Shown here: positions 34,854 through 46,664 of the stretch, piece after piece | How positions within the stretch are numbered: position 1 is the stretch's first letter | Layout: each line of letters begins with the position of its first letter | From: Dryas octopetala | Lineage: Eukaryota; Streptophyta; Magnoliopsida; Rosales; Rosaceae | DNA length: 64,000 nucleotides | Direction of reading: 5' to 3' | Assembly (NCBI GenBank): GCA_963921425.1 | Contig: OY992835.1 | Location: 22,692,001 to 22,756,000 of the forward strand | Notes under the pieces: generated by a model | What the model was told of the DNA's origin: nothing | The model's input: only the letters and a program-made list of their open reading frames with translations | The model's database searches: none | Made by a program: the position numbers and the translations under genes

Positions 34854-37800
34854 TTACCTTCTACGGTGATGGCGATGCCTGTCTAGCTTATCCCTACTAT
34901 GAGTTGAATCGTCAGGGTCATAGTCATTCCTGCTTTCATCATTCCAATTCTCAAATTTGGCCGTGTCATAATCCTTTGGTGAGTGACGAGAATTTGAGGG
35001 TGAGTATGGATAAGAACCTTCATTGATTGAAGAGGTTCTTCTACCTCTGTCTGATTGGGACCTTCCAAAGGAAGGGCTTCTTGGTCTTGAAACATTACTT
35101 GAGCTTTGGGAGTTGTAACTATAGTCATAACTACCATATCTTGGAGGGTAACTAGATGGGCCAAAACCTGGGTCAACACCAGGAGGACCGTCATCTCTAA
35201 AATCCCGGGACCATCTTTGCTCACGGTGATGCCCTCTGCTGACAGGTTCAGAATAATGGTTCGATCTGCTGTGTGAGTGGTTCCTAGAATGATCTGAAAA
35301 TGAAGGTCCAGGTGCCCAAAGTCTCTCATCAGCATTTTCTGGGATTGGTGCATTTAATCCTGGAAATTCGACTGTCATTTTCCTCGGTGGTTCAGAAGGT
35401 TCAGGAGGATTGTCTGTTTCAATAATTTCCCCATCCTCCTGTTCTTCCTTTTTTTCCCCATCAGCATGTATTATAATCCCTGATGGCTGATCCTCATCAT
35501 CCGGATCTAAGAATGTCAAGATAAAGTGTTATCGCACGAAAAAAAGAATCTAAAATGTAAAAGGAAAGGAACCAGTACAATCGAAAAAATATGACTAACA
35601 GTGGAAAAACATTATAGTAGCTTGTTAAAACTAGAAACCCGAAGTTTGATTTTTCCAGAAAACAGGATGTTCAAGGGCACTCTTCAGGAAATCAGCAGAC
35701 ACTTCCTCTAAACTAAGAAGATACCCCTATGTCTATAGAGTAGTAAATATTTGGGAAATAATCTCTCCATGAAATGCACACCCAAAACCAAAGCACTGTG
35801 AGCCTCTTTCAACCTGGACTTTATTAATACGACCCTAATGCAGTTAAATCAACCCAATCCAGTATATAACATGTCAACAATATTACTTATAATAAAGAGG
35901 GCTGCTATTTGCACACCTTTTTTTTTTTCTTTTTGCACGCCCTTTCTCACTTAATTAATCAATTTACAGAATTATCCCAATGTAAAAAGACACTAAAGAA
36001 CAATTTATATTTACCCCAAACTTCTCTCACCTCACTCTCTTTCTCTCTCCCGAACCCATGCATTCTCTCTCCCGACCACCTCCCTCCCTCTCACGACTCC
36101 ACCTTGCCGCCGCCAACCTTGGCCACGCCTGCCATCGCTGGCCACCTCCCGGCGAGCAGAGACCACCAGCGGCCCTCTCTCTCTCCTTCCATCTCTCCTC
36201 TCTCCCTCTTTGCAACTGCCTGCGCGCAGCACCCAGCCTCCATGAGCTCACTGTCCTCCCACACGCTGCTACACCTCCGCCCGCAGCACCTCGTCTTCCA
36301 CCTCGAAGCCTAGAACCAGGCCCATGTTGGCTCCAACTCCAGCCTCTGCATAGCACCGTCCGACTACTCAGCCTCTCAGGTCACCGCCTCCCCGCAACGC
36401 CTCTCCTTCCCTCTCTCTTCTGTCCATCTCTCTCCTCTCTCTCTTTCCCTTTCTGTATCTCTGTTCGAGGAAGCCATGGCAGACAACCACCGAACATCAA
36501 CCATTAAAAAAAAAAAATGCAGTTCGGCATGTTCGGCATGTTCGGCGGACCAGTGCCTAACCGGGCTGTTTCGTTCAGGCCTAACCGGGCTGTTTCGTTC
36601 GGCAGTCATCTGCCGAATATAACAGGATTGTTTGGCGGATGATTGCCGAACGAAACAGCCCACTGGTCCGCCGAACCTGCCGAACTGCAAATGTTTTTTT
36701 AATGGTGTTTGGAGGGGAGGAGAGAGAGGGAGGGTGGTGCTGCGGAAGAAGAGAGAGAGATAGAAGGGTGGTGCTGCGGGGAGGAGAGAGAGAGAGAGAG
36801 GTCGGTGCTGCGGGGAGGAGAGCGAAAGGGAGGTGGTCGGTGAGGGAAGGAGAGAGGGAGGGGGAGGGGCTGTGTGTTTTTTTTTTTTTTTTGGTCTGAG
36901 TTGATGGGGTGTGGTGGGTGAAGGGGAGTGTTGTGGTGAGAAATTTTGTGAAATGTATAAAATAGGGGTATTAGGGTAATTGGAGGGGTGTGTTAAAGAG
37001 AAATTTAAAATTTTAGGAGAATGTAGGAGGTGTGTAGGAGAAAAGGGTGTGCAAAAAGAAAAAAAAAAGGTGTACAAATAGCAGCACTCATAATAAATTA
37101 TTCTGAGCTTCATCAAGCTTTCCATTAATTATTCATCAAAGTGACAGTACCAAATTGAGTAAAATATTACCTAGATATCCCGGTGGGTATCCAATTTCTC
37201 GCATTCTGTTCAGCCAAGGAGGTGGATCAAGCTCCTGCACAACCCCCAATAAATAGATAGGTACATATGTAAATGAAATAAATAAATAGAAATTCTTTTT
37301 CCAAGAATAAAAACTCCTAGAAAGGAAACCAAGCTCTAACATGACCTCGGCAGATTCATCAAATTCATCTTTACATGTTAAATTGAAATAACGAAAAATA
37401 GAAAAAAAACAAAGTTCAACAATCAAAATAAACTAGAACCTAGCATGTCTAGTTGCTCAGAAGGTTCAGAAATGGTCTTGCAATCTCAACCAAAGAAGTG
37501 TGATGGCATGGTACTACATAATAACTATATACACCTTCAGCAATGTGTTATTTCCACAAGAATACAACACTTCGTCGACAAATCTTACATCCCAATCAGA
37601 TTGTGCCGGCTGCACATAGTTTCTAATACAACATATTCTCTTATAAGTCCTTAGTTTCTTGAAGGTGAAAGTCACAGTACAGTATATCCGAATTCAGGTC
37701 ATGAGAATGAAAGTACATCATATATCATCTTCTAAACTAATAGTATCAGCAATTGAGCTAATATTCAATTGACAGTATTTGCCTTGTAATTATAATGCCA

Positions 37801-40800
37801 AATATGAAAACACCACTAAAAATAAAAAAAAGTCTTATATATTAAACACAAAGGGTTGTGATTTACCCCAAGACCCAAAAACTTCCGTGTCTCAGCATCA
37901 AGAGCACCAGGTCTTAAACCATCATACTTTCCAGCTGGAGAATTCTGATAATATCGAGTTGAATTGCGAGAACTAGCATTCTGATTTCGTTTAAATTTGC
38001 GCTGCTTGCGAGCATTATTGACAGCAGCATTGTCACGAGGCTTTGGGCAATCCTTCAACGAATGATTGTAAGAACCACAATTGAAACAACGGCTAGCATC
38101 ATCTATGATCTCCAAGCCTCTAAAAAATTAAATATAAAGAAAGAAAGATATAAGAAAATCTGTAAGTCATTCTAACAAAACAACTTTGTTTATAAGTAGA
38201 AGTGATGCTAAAAAAAACCATGAAATGGATTCAAATAAATTCACCAACAGATAAACATGTGACAAAGCCTGCATTTCCTGCCATGACTAGATCAAGGATC
38301 AAATGAAGACCTCTACTTAGACACCTAATGATTTAAGAGCCCCCTCAATCTACACTCTTGCTATTTATTATCATTTTTAGTCTGGTGGTTTCTCCCTTCC
38401 GAAAGATCAAGGACTTAAATATGTCTATCAGAAGGATTAAATCCAAAACATGGGTAAATAAGGAACCAACTACAACACCTTCAACAAATAAGGTAACACT
38501 TCAATTGAGATTACATGGTATAAGGGAGAAAAATGTTTACCCCTCCACATTGCTTGAACCACCAGCCAAAGTCAAACCTAAGGCATAACCACGATCATAT
38601 TGAGGCACATAATTGCCATCCAAAGGAATGGATTCCTTGTTCTGTCCTTTCCTTGTTTGGTTGTCCATCCAAAAAGACTGCACATGAAAAGAATACTTTA
38701 GAAGAACAAATGAGATAGTACTAAGAAATAAAAACTCATAAAAAACATTACTTCTTTCCTGTTTTTGTGCACCACAACTCAAGTACACAACACACACAGA
38801 GCAAAATAGACACAATAACAGGATACTCACCACGGCAGACGTCCTCTCTGTGCCAACATGAAGAGCAGGAAAGAATGTATCTTCACCTGATTCCAGCACT
38901 TCAATAGGATCCTGAACGATCACATGATTCAAGTAGTATCCATAAATCCATTACAGCCAAAAGAAAAAGGAAATATAATGCACAAAAACACACCATCACA
39001 ATTTAGTCAACAATTCAAAACAGGTAACACCCATTTTATTGACTCTACCAATTGAAGATTTCACATTCTCTAAGATACTCTTGCTTTCATTACATATCAC
39101 CAAAAGTATAACAAAAGAATTCATTCTTTAAAGCTTAGTCCATTTCACAAAACTTAGGATTGTTAACCTAAACCCACCCCAAGTTTTGAGTAAAGTGTTC
39201 AAAGGCAAAAGCACATGGAACTTAAGCACTTTCTTTACAAACTAACGCTTTGGATAACCCATCCCATTGGGAAGAAATGGCCAAAAATAAATTCAATTAA
39301 AAAGCATGATGGGAAACAGATCCTCCAAACTGTCTTAAGTAAGATTGCTAAGGGGTAGATTAGAAAAATCATCTGATAATCTAGAACTCAAATATAATGG
39401 CTAAAATATTCAAGAGAAGTTGAACCAACTAAAATCCAGACATCTCTATTCATTCTGAAATTTGGTTTTTTTGTTTATTAGTTTGTTTCTTAACCCCTCC
39501 CCCCCTCCTTTTTTCTGGGTTAAATACAACAAATATCAATACAATGGGTTGGATCTAATTATTTTAAACGAGTTTGACCATTTATTCTTGGTGCCTTTTA
39601 ATAGAATTCTTATAAATAACAACTTCATATTGAATCTACCCAGCTCTTAAACATCCTTTATAATAAAATCTAAAGAATCATATTCCCTAGTATAAATGAG
39701 TGAGTCTTACTTGAGATGAAGAAACATGTTGAGCATGCCACTCTGACCACTGCTGTAATACTTCTTCAAGCTTATGTTTACTAGCTCTAGAAAAATTAAA
39801 AAGAAATATGCTGAGAAATTGGCAAATGGAAAACTAACCACAATTAGGATTATATATGCATATATATAACTATAATCAATAAGTACTTTGTATTATTTGT
39901 TGGTTTAAGATTATATAAAAACAATTCGCAAAAAAGAGTACACCAGCCCAACCTTGTTAAGGAACTATATGTTACACGCACTGAAGCTTGCTGTTCATCA
40001 ACTGTCATTCGGGATCTCTTAACACCTGATATAGCTGGTAATGTTGAATTATGGAGAACAGAAGTTAAACAATCAAGCCATAAACTGAAAACAACCTAAA
40101 TTTCAGTATCCTTAAAATTATTTTTTAAGGCATACTGCAATCTACGGTTGTAGAAGTGAAACCTAATTGCATGTATTTTCCAAGTTTTTCAGTTAAACAG
40201 ATCTGGATAATATACAAGAAGAAAACCTAAGGATAAGAAATGTGGAGAAGGATACGAGTGCCATCCGTTTTGTGGATTCCAAAGGGGCTTGCATCTTGGA
40301 CTGCAAGGTGACCATTCTCATGCACCTTTGAGCACAAGATATTTGACTCCTGTGCAACTGTAGCAGTTTCAGTCATTGCAACATGTACTTGCAGCAGAGA
40401 CGACTTGTCAACCGAATCATTGTTAAAATTTGACTCTGGTATTGCATATTGAACATCCCCCTCCTTGTGACCCTTTAGTTTGATTTCTTCATCTGCAGAA
40501 CCATAACTGCTCAAAGCAGGGAGGTTTCTTATGTCCTCAATTTCCATGTCTGAATCGCTACCAACCAATTCTTTTTCAAGATTTGCTTCCAGTACGCAAT
40601 GGCTACCTTCATTTTGAACATCACTCTCATGCCCCAGATTCTCACTGCCTTCATATTGAGCGTTGCCCTCATGCCCCAGATTCTCATTGTTTGGTTTATC
40701 TTCTTTATCCTCAGAATTAGTAGGTAGAGAATCAACCTCTTTAGAGTCACAATGACTATTATTAAGTTCATCATTCACATCCCCGCAGCCAGAATCACCA

Positions 40801-40835
40801 GAAGCAGCAATCACAATAAAATCCTCAGATTCCAT
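34854..40835 (-). CDS. CCHC zinc-knuckle, PSP-domain protein (ZCCHC8-like), complete
   Basis: Eight minus-strand exons (40256-40835, 39953-40025, 39711-39780, 38831-38911, 38541-38677, 37867-38119, 37171-37234, 34854-35506) join in phase to 636 aa. Order: acidic, Ser/Asp/Glu-rich N-terminus (MESEDFIVIAASGDSG), a short conserved helix (WSEWHAQHV), a CCHC knuckle CFNCGSYNHSLKDCPKP, a basic stretch, the PSP motif DAETRKFLGLG...ELDPPPWLNRMREIGYPPGY, then an Arg/Ser/Tyr-rich tail ending in DRHRHHRRR. Knuckle plus PSP is the layout of ZCCHC8, the scaffold of the nuclear exosome-targeting complex, and of Arabidopsis At5g38600 as I recall it; an RNA-processing role is inferred from that. An intron 5' of the start is suggested by a good donor at about 41451. 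A 1.2 kb foldback element occupies the last intron. Confidence 0.9.
35897..37089. mobile_element. Foldback/MITE-like element (1193 bp) in the last PSP-gene intron
   Basis: Ends GAGGGCTGCTATTTGCACACC and, inverted, GAGTGCTGCTATTTGTACACC are flanked by a perfect 8-bp duplication ATAATAAA (35889-35896, 37090-37097), as in hAT elements. The inside is unlike the gene: CT-rich on the left half and GA-rich on the right, with a GC-rich inverted core at about 36525-36690 (GTTCGGCGGACCAGTG and its complement), so the whole element can fold on itself. ORFs across it are low-complexity and not credible genes. Confidence 0.82.
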
Positions 40836-41600
40836 ATTTATTGAAGAAGCAATTTTTATTTAACAGGCTATTCAGAAACTTCTCTGCAGTACATGAATAT
40901 CATCAGTTAACCAGAAATCCAAGACTTGATGTATACATGAATAATCATCAGTGCAGAAACTTCTCTACAGTACACAAATGTCTTCAATTTTGGTCTTTGG
41001 ATAGAAATATACAAGACTGAAATAAATATAATTAACCACCAACATATAAACTAATTAACCAATATAATTTAATAAGATAGTCATGTAGAATAATAAATTG
41101 GCATTCTCTTGTACACTCTTTAACATAACCAAATATCCAGACACACCACTACCTCAACTCATAAAAATCAAGCAAGAAGCAGACAGAACAATGAATTATC
41201 ACCAATTTCCATAAAAAAAGAAAAAAAAGAAAGGAGAAATATTTAAACAAAAAGGAAAGAGAAGGCAATGGCATATGATAAGAATGCATTCAAGCTCCAT
41301 TTAGCTGCCGGATAAAAGGCATTAAAGCTTAATCCTCAAAACTTATTCACTTTCCCACTTAAAATTCCTCGGTTTCTTGGAAACCAAACGGAGAAGAGGG
41401 AAATGATAGAAAGCGAGCTAAAATTAGGGATTTGAAGAGTGCACTTACCATGAATTGAGTGAGATTAGGGTTTTGTTAGAATGCACCGAGCTGAATCAGA
41501 AGGCCTGGAGATGTCTCGGATTTCCGAGAGAGAGAGAGAGAGAGAGCTGATGATTGGGTGCGCTACGGCGTACGGAACAAGGCGGCCTCTCGCCGCCGCA
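40836..41600 (-). promoter_or_regulatory. PSP-gene leader intron and promoter
   Basis: On the minus strand, a donor (ATG|GTAAGTGCAC) at about 41451 and an acceptor (CTGCAG) near 40887 define a probable 5' UTR intron. The upstream leader contains a TAGGGTT word near 41467 and a (GA)n run at 41526-41547. Confidence 0.5.
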
Positions 41601-42189
41601 GCTATTTTTAAGCTATTTCTAGTGAGGAGAAATCATTGACTTTTTTATTTGTTTAATCATCTTTTATTTTTACTCTATTTTTTCTTCTTTTCTTTCCTTC
41701 TCTAAGATAGTAAGATGGAGATATTTTTGTTTTTTCTATGGAGATAATCGAGATTAATAGGGAGGAGAATGACTCTTTCCCTTAATAAATCTATTTGTTA
41801 TCCAATCCTCATTTATAATGCTATAATTATTTTTTTATAAACTATAATGGTATAATTCAAGATTGTTAATGGGTAGGAAGGAAAGTTGAAGGGGACAGAT
41901 TGTAGACACTCAATGCCACAATTATCACAAATGCTCTTATTTTACTAGATTCTTTCATGTATCACGTTATGAATTTGAATAATTTGATTGAGTAAATTTT
42001 TACTTCAATTTATATAAATTCTTATTTGAATAAATTTGTGATGTAAATCGAAAATTCAATAACATAATATATCAAATTATGTGATAAAAAAACGCTCACT
42101 ATTATTACTTAAACGTTGGACTACCTCTCTAAAGATGTGACTTATCACAAGCCAATTATTAGGAGAGGTGGCTTGATAAGACTATGTTT
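41601..42189. other. AT-rich intergenic DNA
   Basis: No gene, RNA or defined repeat seen. Confidence 0.5.
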
Positions 42190-42486
42190 ATATATGCATA
42201 ACATAGGAAAAGATACTCATCCTCATATGAATCGTACGCAAAATTGAAAGAGTGCCATTTTTACTGGCTGCACATCCATAAATTAATCACCAAAACTAGC
42301 CATTGGTTCTACTTGGTCCACATGTACTCAAAAGATAAGCAGCCACTGCTGCATTACAATTTGCAAGTCTTCTGTGTATGTGGGAATTGGGAAATGTGTA
42401 GCTGTATGTGTATGACACAGTGATCTACTTCCTAATTAGTTGAGGATAAAGCCCTTCTCCTCTTTAATGATAAGCTCCTACTACCA
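42190..42486. repeat. Direct duplicate, copy 1 (partner 45751-46020)
   Basis: Nearly the same about 280-base text (TGGTCCACATGTACTCAAAA, GATAAGCAGCCACTGCTGCA, CACAGTGATCTACTTCC, GATAAGCTCCTACTACCA) occurs in direct orientation at 45751-46020. The match ends abruptly at CTACTACCA in both, so this copy keeps only the last codons of the small ORF at 45966-46248. Confidence 0.9.
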
Positions 42487-42549
42487 AAGGGCGTGCGTGG
42501 TCAGACCTGAGCGCATCATCCATTTATCAACGGAGTTGTCACACAAAAA

Positions 42550-43065
42550 GCTTCGAAGTTGGTATTGTTGAGGGATACAGAGGCCATCTCAGAGAGGCTA
42601 TCAAAGTTGAAGTTGGAGTTGTTTAGGGATTGAAAGGCCATATATTTCATCAGATCCAGCCTCAAAGTTGAAGTTGGTGTTGTTTAGGGGTTGAAAGGCC
42701 ATATATTTCAGCAGATCCAGCCTCAAATGAGGGATAGAGACGATAAACATAATGAGTGTTTCAGTTCACAACCCATCAACCTATCAACGGTGGTGGTGCC
42801 ACCTGCCCACCGTCCTACCTATCGCCAGCCCCCGTGGCTACAATCCGCTGGCCGTGGTGGAGTCGAGTCCGGAAGTGGGCTCATCCAACAACTAATTTCC
42901 ATTCTGCGCAGCCCCTCAAATTCAGCCCATGAGTCGGTTAGATTTCCACGGCCCACAATCCGCTGGGCCGTGGTGGAGTCGAGTCCGGATTCAGCCCATT
43001 TGAGTCGGGTAGATTTCCACAGCCCACAATCCGCTGGGCCGTGGTGGAGTCGAGTTCGGAAGTGG
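42550..43065. repeat. Short tandem repeats left of the palindrome
   Basis: A unit of about 65 bp (AAAGGCCATATATTTCA...CAGATCCAGCCTCAAA) occurs twice at about 42600-42727, preceded by a degenerate third copy. A unit with CAATCCGCTGGGCCGTGG and GAGTCGAGTCCGGA recurs about three times between 42840 and 43065. Confidence 0.8.
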
Positions 43066-43211
43066 GATCATCCAGCGACTGAAGATTTCCATTCTGCGCA
43101 GCCCCTCAAATTCAGATTTCCACAGCCCACAGCCGTTTCAACCCTAAAATGCCCTATATATACCGTCCTTGGCCACTCAAAACCCTATACCGTCCTTGGC
43201 CTCTCAAAACC

Positions 43212-43457
43212 CTAATTGATATTCCAAATGTCTGCTCTCTTTGACCCCTCGGTTGACGACCTTCCCTTCGGCGCTCTGAAGATAGAGGACGCCAACGGGG
43301 TGCTGGAATTCGCCGGAGAAGATGATTCTGAGTCTGAGTCTGAAGATGGAGGACACCGCTTCATCCCCGTCGTCCTCTCCAGCACCCCGTCGGCGTCCTC
43401 TATCTTCAGGGCGCCGAAGGGAAGTTCGTCAACAGAGGGGTCAAAGAGAGCAGACAT
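43212..43457 (-). pseudogene. Duplicated first exon, minus-strand arm
   Basis: Mirror copy of the preceding entry: MSALFDPSVDELPFGALKIE starting at 43457, then a different tail because it reads the opposite strand of the spacer. The first about 27 residues differ from the plus copy at only a couple of positions. Function unknown. Confidence 0.4.
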
Positions 43458-43482
43458 TTTGGAATATCAATTAGGGTTTTGA
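43228..43482 (+). pseudogene. Duplicated first exon of an unrecognised gene, plus-strand arm
   Basis: The ORF from the ATG at 43228 reads MSALFDPSVDDLPFGALKIE, then an acidic Ser/Glu stretch (EDDSESESEDGG) across the palindrome spacer, and then runs into the inverted arm. The first about 27 residues recur on the opposite strand. The product is not recognised. It looks like the start of a real gene cut by the inverted duplication rather than a full gene. Confidence 0.4.
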
Positions 43483-43859
43483 GAGGCCAAGGACGGTATA
43501 GGGTTTTGAGTGGCCAATGACGGTATATATAGGGCATTTTAGGGTTTAAACGGCTGTGGGCTGTGGAAATCTGAATTTGAGGGGCTGCGCAGAATGGAAA
43601 TCTTCAGTCGCTGGGTCTCAGAGTTCAGTGATTCAGGGGAAGTGCCTTCCCCTCCGGCGAAGGTGGTGAAGACTGACTTGGTATGTCATCTGTTTATTTG
43701 GTGTTTGAGTATTATTAAACTGAAAATGTATCTAGTGGTTTGGAGAAAGACGTCAGTTCGATTTTTCCAAATGAACTTGAGTTCTGATTAATTTGAGTTA
43801 TGTTGGTACTCTGGAAATATGTAGTGTTTTAGGATAAATTAATACTTCGAAGTTAATAG

Positions 43860-44560
43860 TATTGACATGGAAGCTGTAGTCTAATGTATGCATTGGCAAT
43901 GTTATTGATTGAAGTTGGTTCCATTGCTTGGTTGAATTCAATGTTTATGTCTTAGTGACTGCTGGAATTTTGTATAGTTGTTGTGTGTTACTTGTTAGAG
44001 TGCATCGTATTCAGTACAAAGTACGGTGTTACTTTTTAGAGTCCATAAACAATGATTTCTTTAAAATCAACCTAATGAAAAACATGGATTCAAGTGGGAC
44101 ATGGAATTCTCGTCTATTAGTTTGTATTGACAATGTCATTGAAGTTGGTTACATTGCTTGGTTGAATTCAGTGTTTATGTGCTGGTGACTGCTGGAATTT
44201 TGTATGGTTGTTGTGTGTAACTGGTTAGAGTGCATCAGTATTCAGTACAAAGTTGTGTGTTACTTGTTAGAGTGCATAAACAACGATTTCTCTAAAATCA
44301 ACCTAATGAAAAACATGGATTCAAGTTGGACATGCAAGCAGGCTAATAGTTTGTATTGACAATGTCACTGAAGTTGGTTCCATTGCTTGGTTGAATTCAA
44401 TGTTTTTGTGCTAGTGATCGCTGGAATTTTGTGTAGTTGTTTCTAACTTGTTAGAGTGCATCAGTATTCAGTACAAAGTTGTGTGTTACTTGTTAGAGTG
44501 CATAAACAATGAATTTCTCTAAAATCAACCTAATGAAAAACAGGGATTGAAGTCGGGTTA
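43860..44560. repeat. Three tandem copies of a unit of about 230 bp
   Basis: GTTGGTT(C/A)CATTGCTTGGT occurs at about 43914, 44144 and 44375, each followed by TGCTGGAATTTTGT, AGAGTGCAT, AATCAACCTAATGAAAAAC and GTTTGTATTGACAATGTC-like text. Copies differ by scattered substitutions. No coding potential is seen. Confidence 0.88.
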
Positions 44561-45309
44561 TTTTTGAGTTTATAGAACCCCAGTGGTCTAGGCATTTAGC
44601 ATTACGCCAGATAACAGCAACAATAAAAAATAAATGGAAGTTGTCATGTTTCTATATATCTAACCTTTAAAGCCTGTTTCATTGATACATCAAGAACATT
44701 GTGCATAGGAGCCTACTGTATAAACCTTTTTCATTAATGTCTGTAGTCCCTTATGTTTCATATGTTTTTTTTCAATCTTTCGAGTGTACTGTTGTATTGT
44801 TTCATTAGTACTTGATGTTTGGAATTGTTATTTAGTATGTTTTGAATAATTTTTTTTATTGTTAAGTTGAAAATGTATCTAGTCTTTTGGAGAAAGCGAT
44901 ATAGTTTGAAATTTATCTTTTACATATCTGTAATGGAGTTGACAATTGATTTTTTTTTTGTTACTCTTTTGGATTAGGTGAGCAGCAGCGCAGCACAAGG
45001 ATTGGAGTTAGAGACCAACTGTTTAACGTCACTGCAGTATCCTAGATTTATATTAATATGTTAATGGATTTAGAACTTGTCTGTTATGATTAATATTAAT
45101 ATATTGTTAATGGATCTAGTGTGGTTTTTATCTAGGTTTTTCTTGCCATCTTCTTTGGTGAGAATTGGATTTTGTTTGGTCCAAAACTGAGAATTGAAAG
45201 GGCCGGTCGTTTTACATGATTTCAATAAAATGCTTTTGCAAAATGTAAATATGAGAGTCCAAATCTCCTGTCTCCTTTTAATCTGTCTCTTTCCTGTCAC
45301 TTGCTTATA

Positions 45310-45710
45310 CAGTTGAAATTACAGTACAATAGCACTAATTAACCTAAATAACAGCCCTCTTATTTACAAAAAAGTTTCGTAGGACGGTATTTACTGAAAT
45401 AAAAAAAAAATACTGAATATCATAGTAATGCTCTTTGTCCCATAAAAAATTAAAAACCTAACTTCCTCTCCACTAGAGGTATCAAATATCGCACTCTTGT
45501 TTTTGGAAAGAAACTATTGATTTATTTCTCGGTCTGTTTCATATTTTATTATTTCTGTTGGTTTACTAATCTTCTGTTGGTGTAATGAATTAATACAAGA
45601 GGCCGGACAGTAGCGGCAAACGCAAAAGAAACCAATAAATTCAAAGTGTCTTCCTACGACCACATTCCATCCAATCCTCACCCTCATCCTCCCCACTCTC
45701 AAGTACTAGT
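45310..45710. repeat. Direct duplicate of 52220-52680
   Basis: Shares CAGTACAATAGCACTAAT, ATTTACAAAAAAGTTT, GTATTTACTGAAAT, ATCAAATATCGCACT, AACGCAAAAGAAACCAA and ACCCTCATCCTCCCCACTCT in the same order and orientation as 52220-52680. Both copies have small gaps relative to each other. The open frame in the right copy (NYNRGPDSGKHERGKHG) is interrupted here. Confidence 0.85.
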
Positions 45711-45750
45711 ATGAACAACTACTAAGAATTCATACTAGTATGGGTTTGGT

Positions 45751-46020
45751 TATATGCATAACATAAGAAAGATTATCATCCTATGCAAAATTGAAAGAGT
45801 GCCCTTTTTGCTGGCTTCACATCCATAAATTAATCATCAAAAATATTTGGTCCACATGTACTCAAAAGATAAGCAGCCACTGCTGCATTACAATTTGCAA
45901 GTCTTCCGTGTATGTGGGAATTGGGAAATGTGTAGCTGTATGTGTATGACACAGTGATCTACTTCCTAATTAGTTGAGGATAAAGCCCTTCTCCTCTTTA
46001 ATGATAAGCTCCTACTACCA
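45751..46020. repeat. Direct duplicate, copy 2 (partner 42190-42486)
   Basis: See copy 1. This copy joins directly to the small ORF on the minus strand. Confidence 0.9.
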
Positions 46021-46248
46021 ATCATCATCTTCTGTACAGACTCCACTTCACAGTCATGATTCACAAATCCTATTGAGCTTGATGCTGCCTCTGATGGGCT
46101 TCTCTTGTAGTCCCTTGTAAAGAACCCACCATCACCTGAGCTATCTGCTTCCAATGGTGCCTTCCCGGCCCTTGTCTTCTTCACAAGAAGTCCAGCTACT
46201 CTCTTCCTCACTGCTGCTGTTTTCTCTGGAAGATGATGTATCACTCAT
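45966..46248 (-). pseudogene. Small decayed ORF, possibly VUP1-like
   Basis: From the ATG at 46248 the frame reads MSDTSSSRENSSSEEESSWT before a stop. A second overlapping frame continues as SGDGGFFTRDYKRSPSEAAS and SRSLSLKRRRALSSTN, ending at 45966. An acidic Ser-rich start with ESxWT followed by an SLSxKRRR basic motif recalls the plant vascular-related unknown protein (VUP1) family, but the two parts lie in different frames. I infer a frameshifted relic; it may instead be unrelated. Confidence 0.33.
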
Positions 46249-46519
46249 TGTGTGGAAGACATGAGTAACACTCTCTTTCTTTGATTGTCATATCAAATGC
46301 CTTCTTTTTGAGCCTGAGAGAACGCTGAAATGAAGGAGAAAAAGGAAGCAAACATATTTGAGGAAGCGAGAGGAACATGGGTTCATAAGAATTATTGTGG
46401 CTGTTGTATACAGCTAATTTCTCAGGATGAGAAGTTCATTGTTCAAGCACAAGCACTGTGTAGCATCTTTTAAGTACATGCTAATCTAGTATAAGCAACT
46501 TTGATCTCCAAAAGTGAAA

Positions 46520-46664
46520 CGTACACTTTTGGGTTCGTAGCTGACACATAAGTATATTCACCTACTGTGTGGCTGGTCTTCCCCTCCATCTCTGTCTGAG
46601 AAATATAAACTGCATAGCCGGTGCAGTCAAGAAATGGAGAGACTTGGATCACAGAATCCGTTGC
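46520..46664 (-). pseudogene. GEX3: GEX3 (GAMETE EXPRESSED 3) exon fragment
   Basis: The minus-strand translation SVIQVSPFLDCTGYAVYISQ and TEMEGKTSHTVGEYTYVSA matches a downstream exon of the GEX3 beta-propeller-like protein as I recall it. No neighbouring GEX3 exon is present here. Upstream GEX3 exons lie at 61217-61753, about 15 kb away on the same strand. It is isolated and so non-functional. Confidence 0.75.

Larger units (their letters stand above)
43073..43613. repeat. Large near-perfect palindrome (236-bp arms, about 69-bp spacer)
   Basis: 43073-43308 and 43378-43613 are reverse complements with only a handful of differences. Each arm reads inward from a CAGCGACTGAAG end through AAACCCTA words, a TATATATA box-like stretch and an ATG (43228 on +, 43457 on -). 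The arm therefore duplicates a promoter plus the first coding exon of one gene head to head. Confidence 0.93.

Noticed and set aside
34883-35353. 156-codon minus-strand ORF overlapping the last PSP-gene exon
   Set aside because: It is an alternative frame of the Arg/Ser-rich exon; the other frame splices in phase and matches the family.
36027-37125. Several long ORFs on both strands in the PSP-gene intron
   Set aside because: They lie in CT/GA-rich strand-biased DNA of the foldback element and are Pro/Ser/Arg low-complexity translations.
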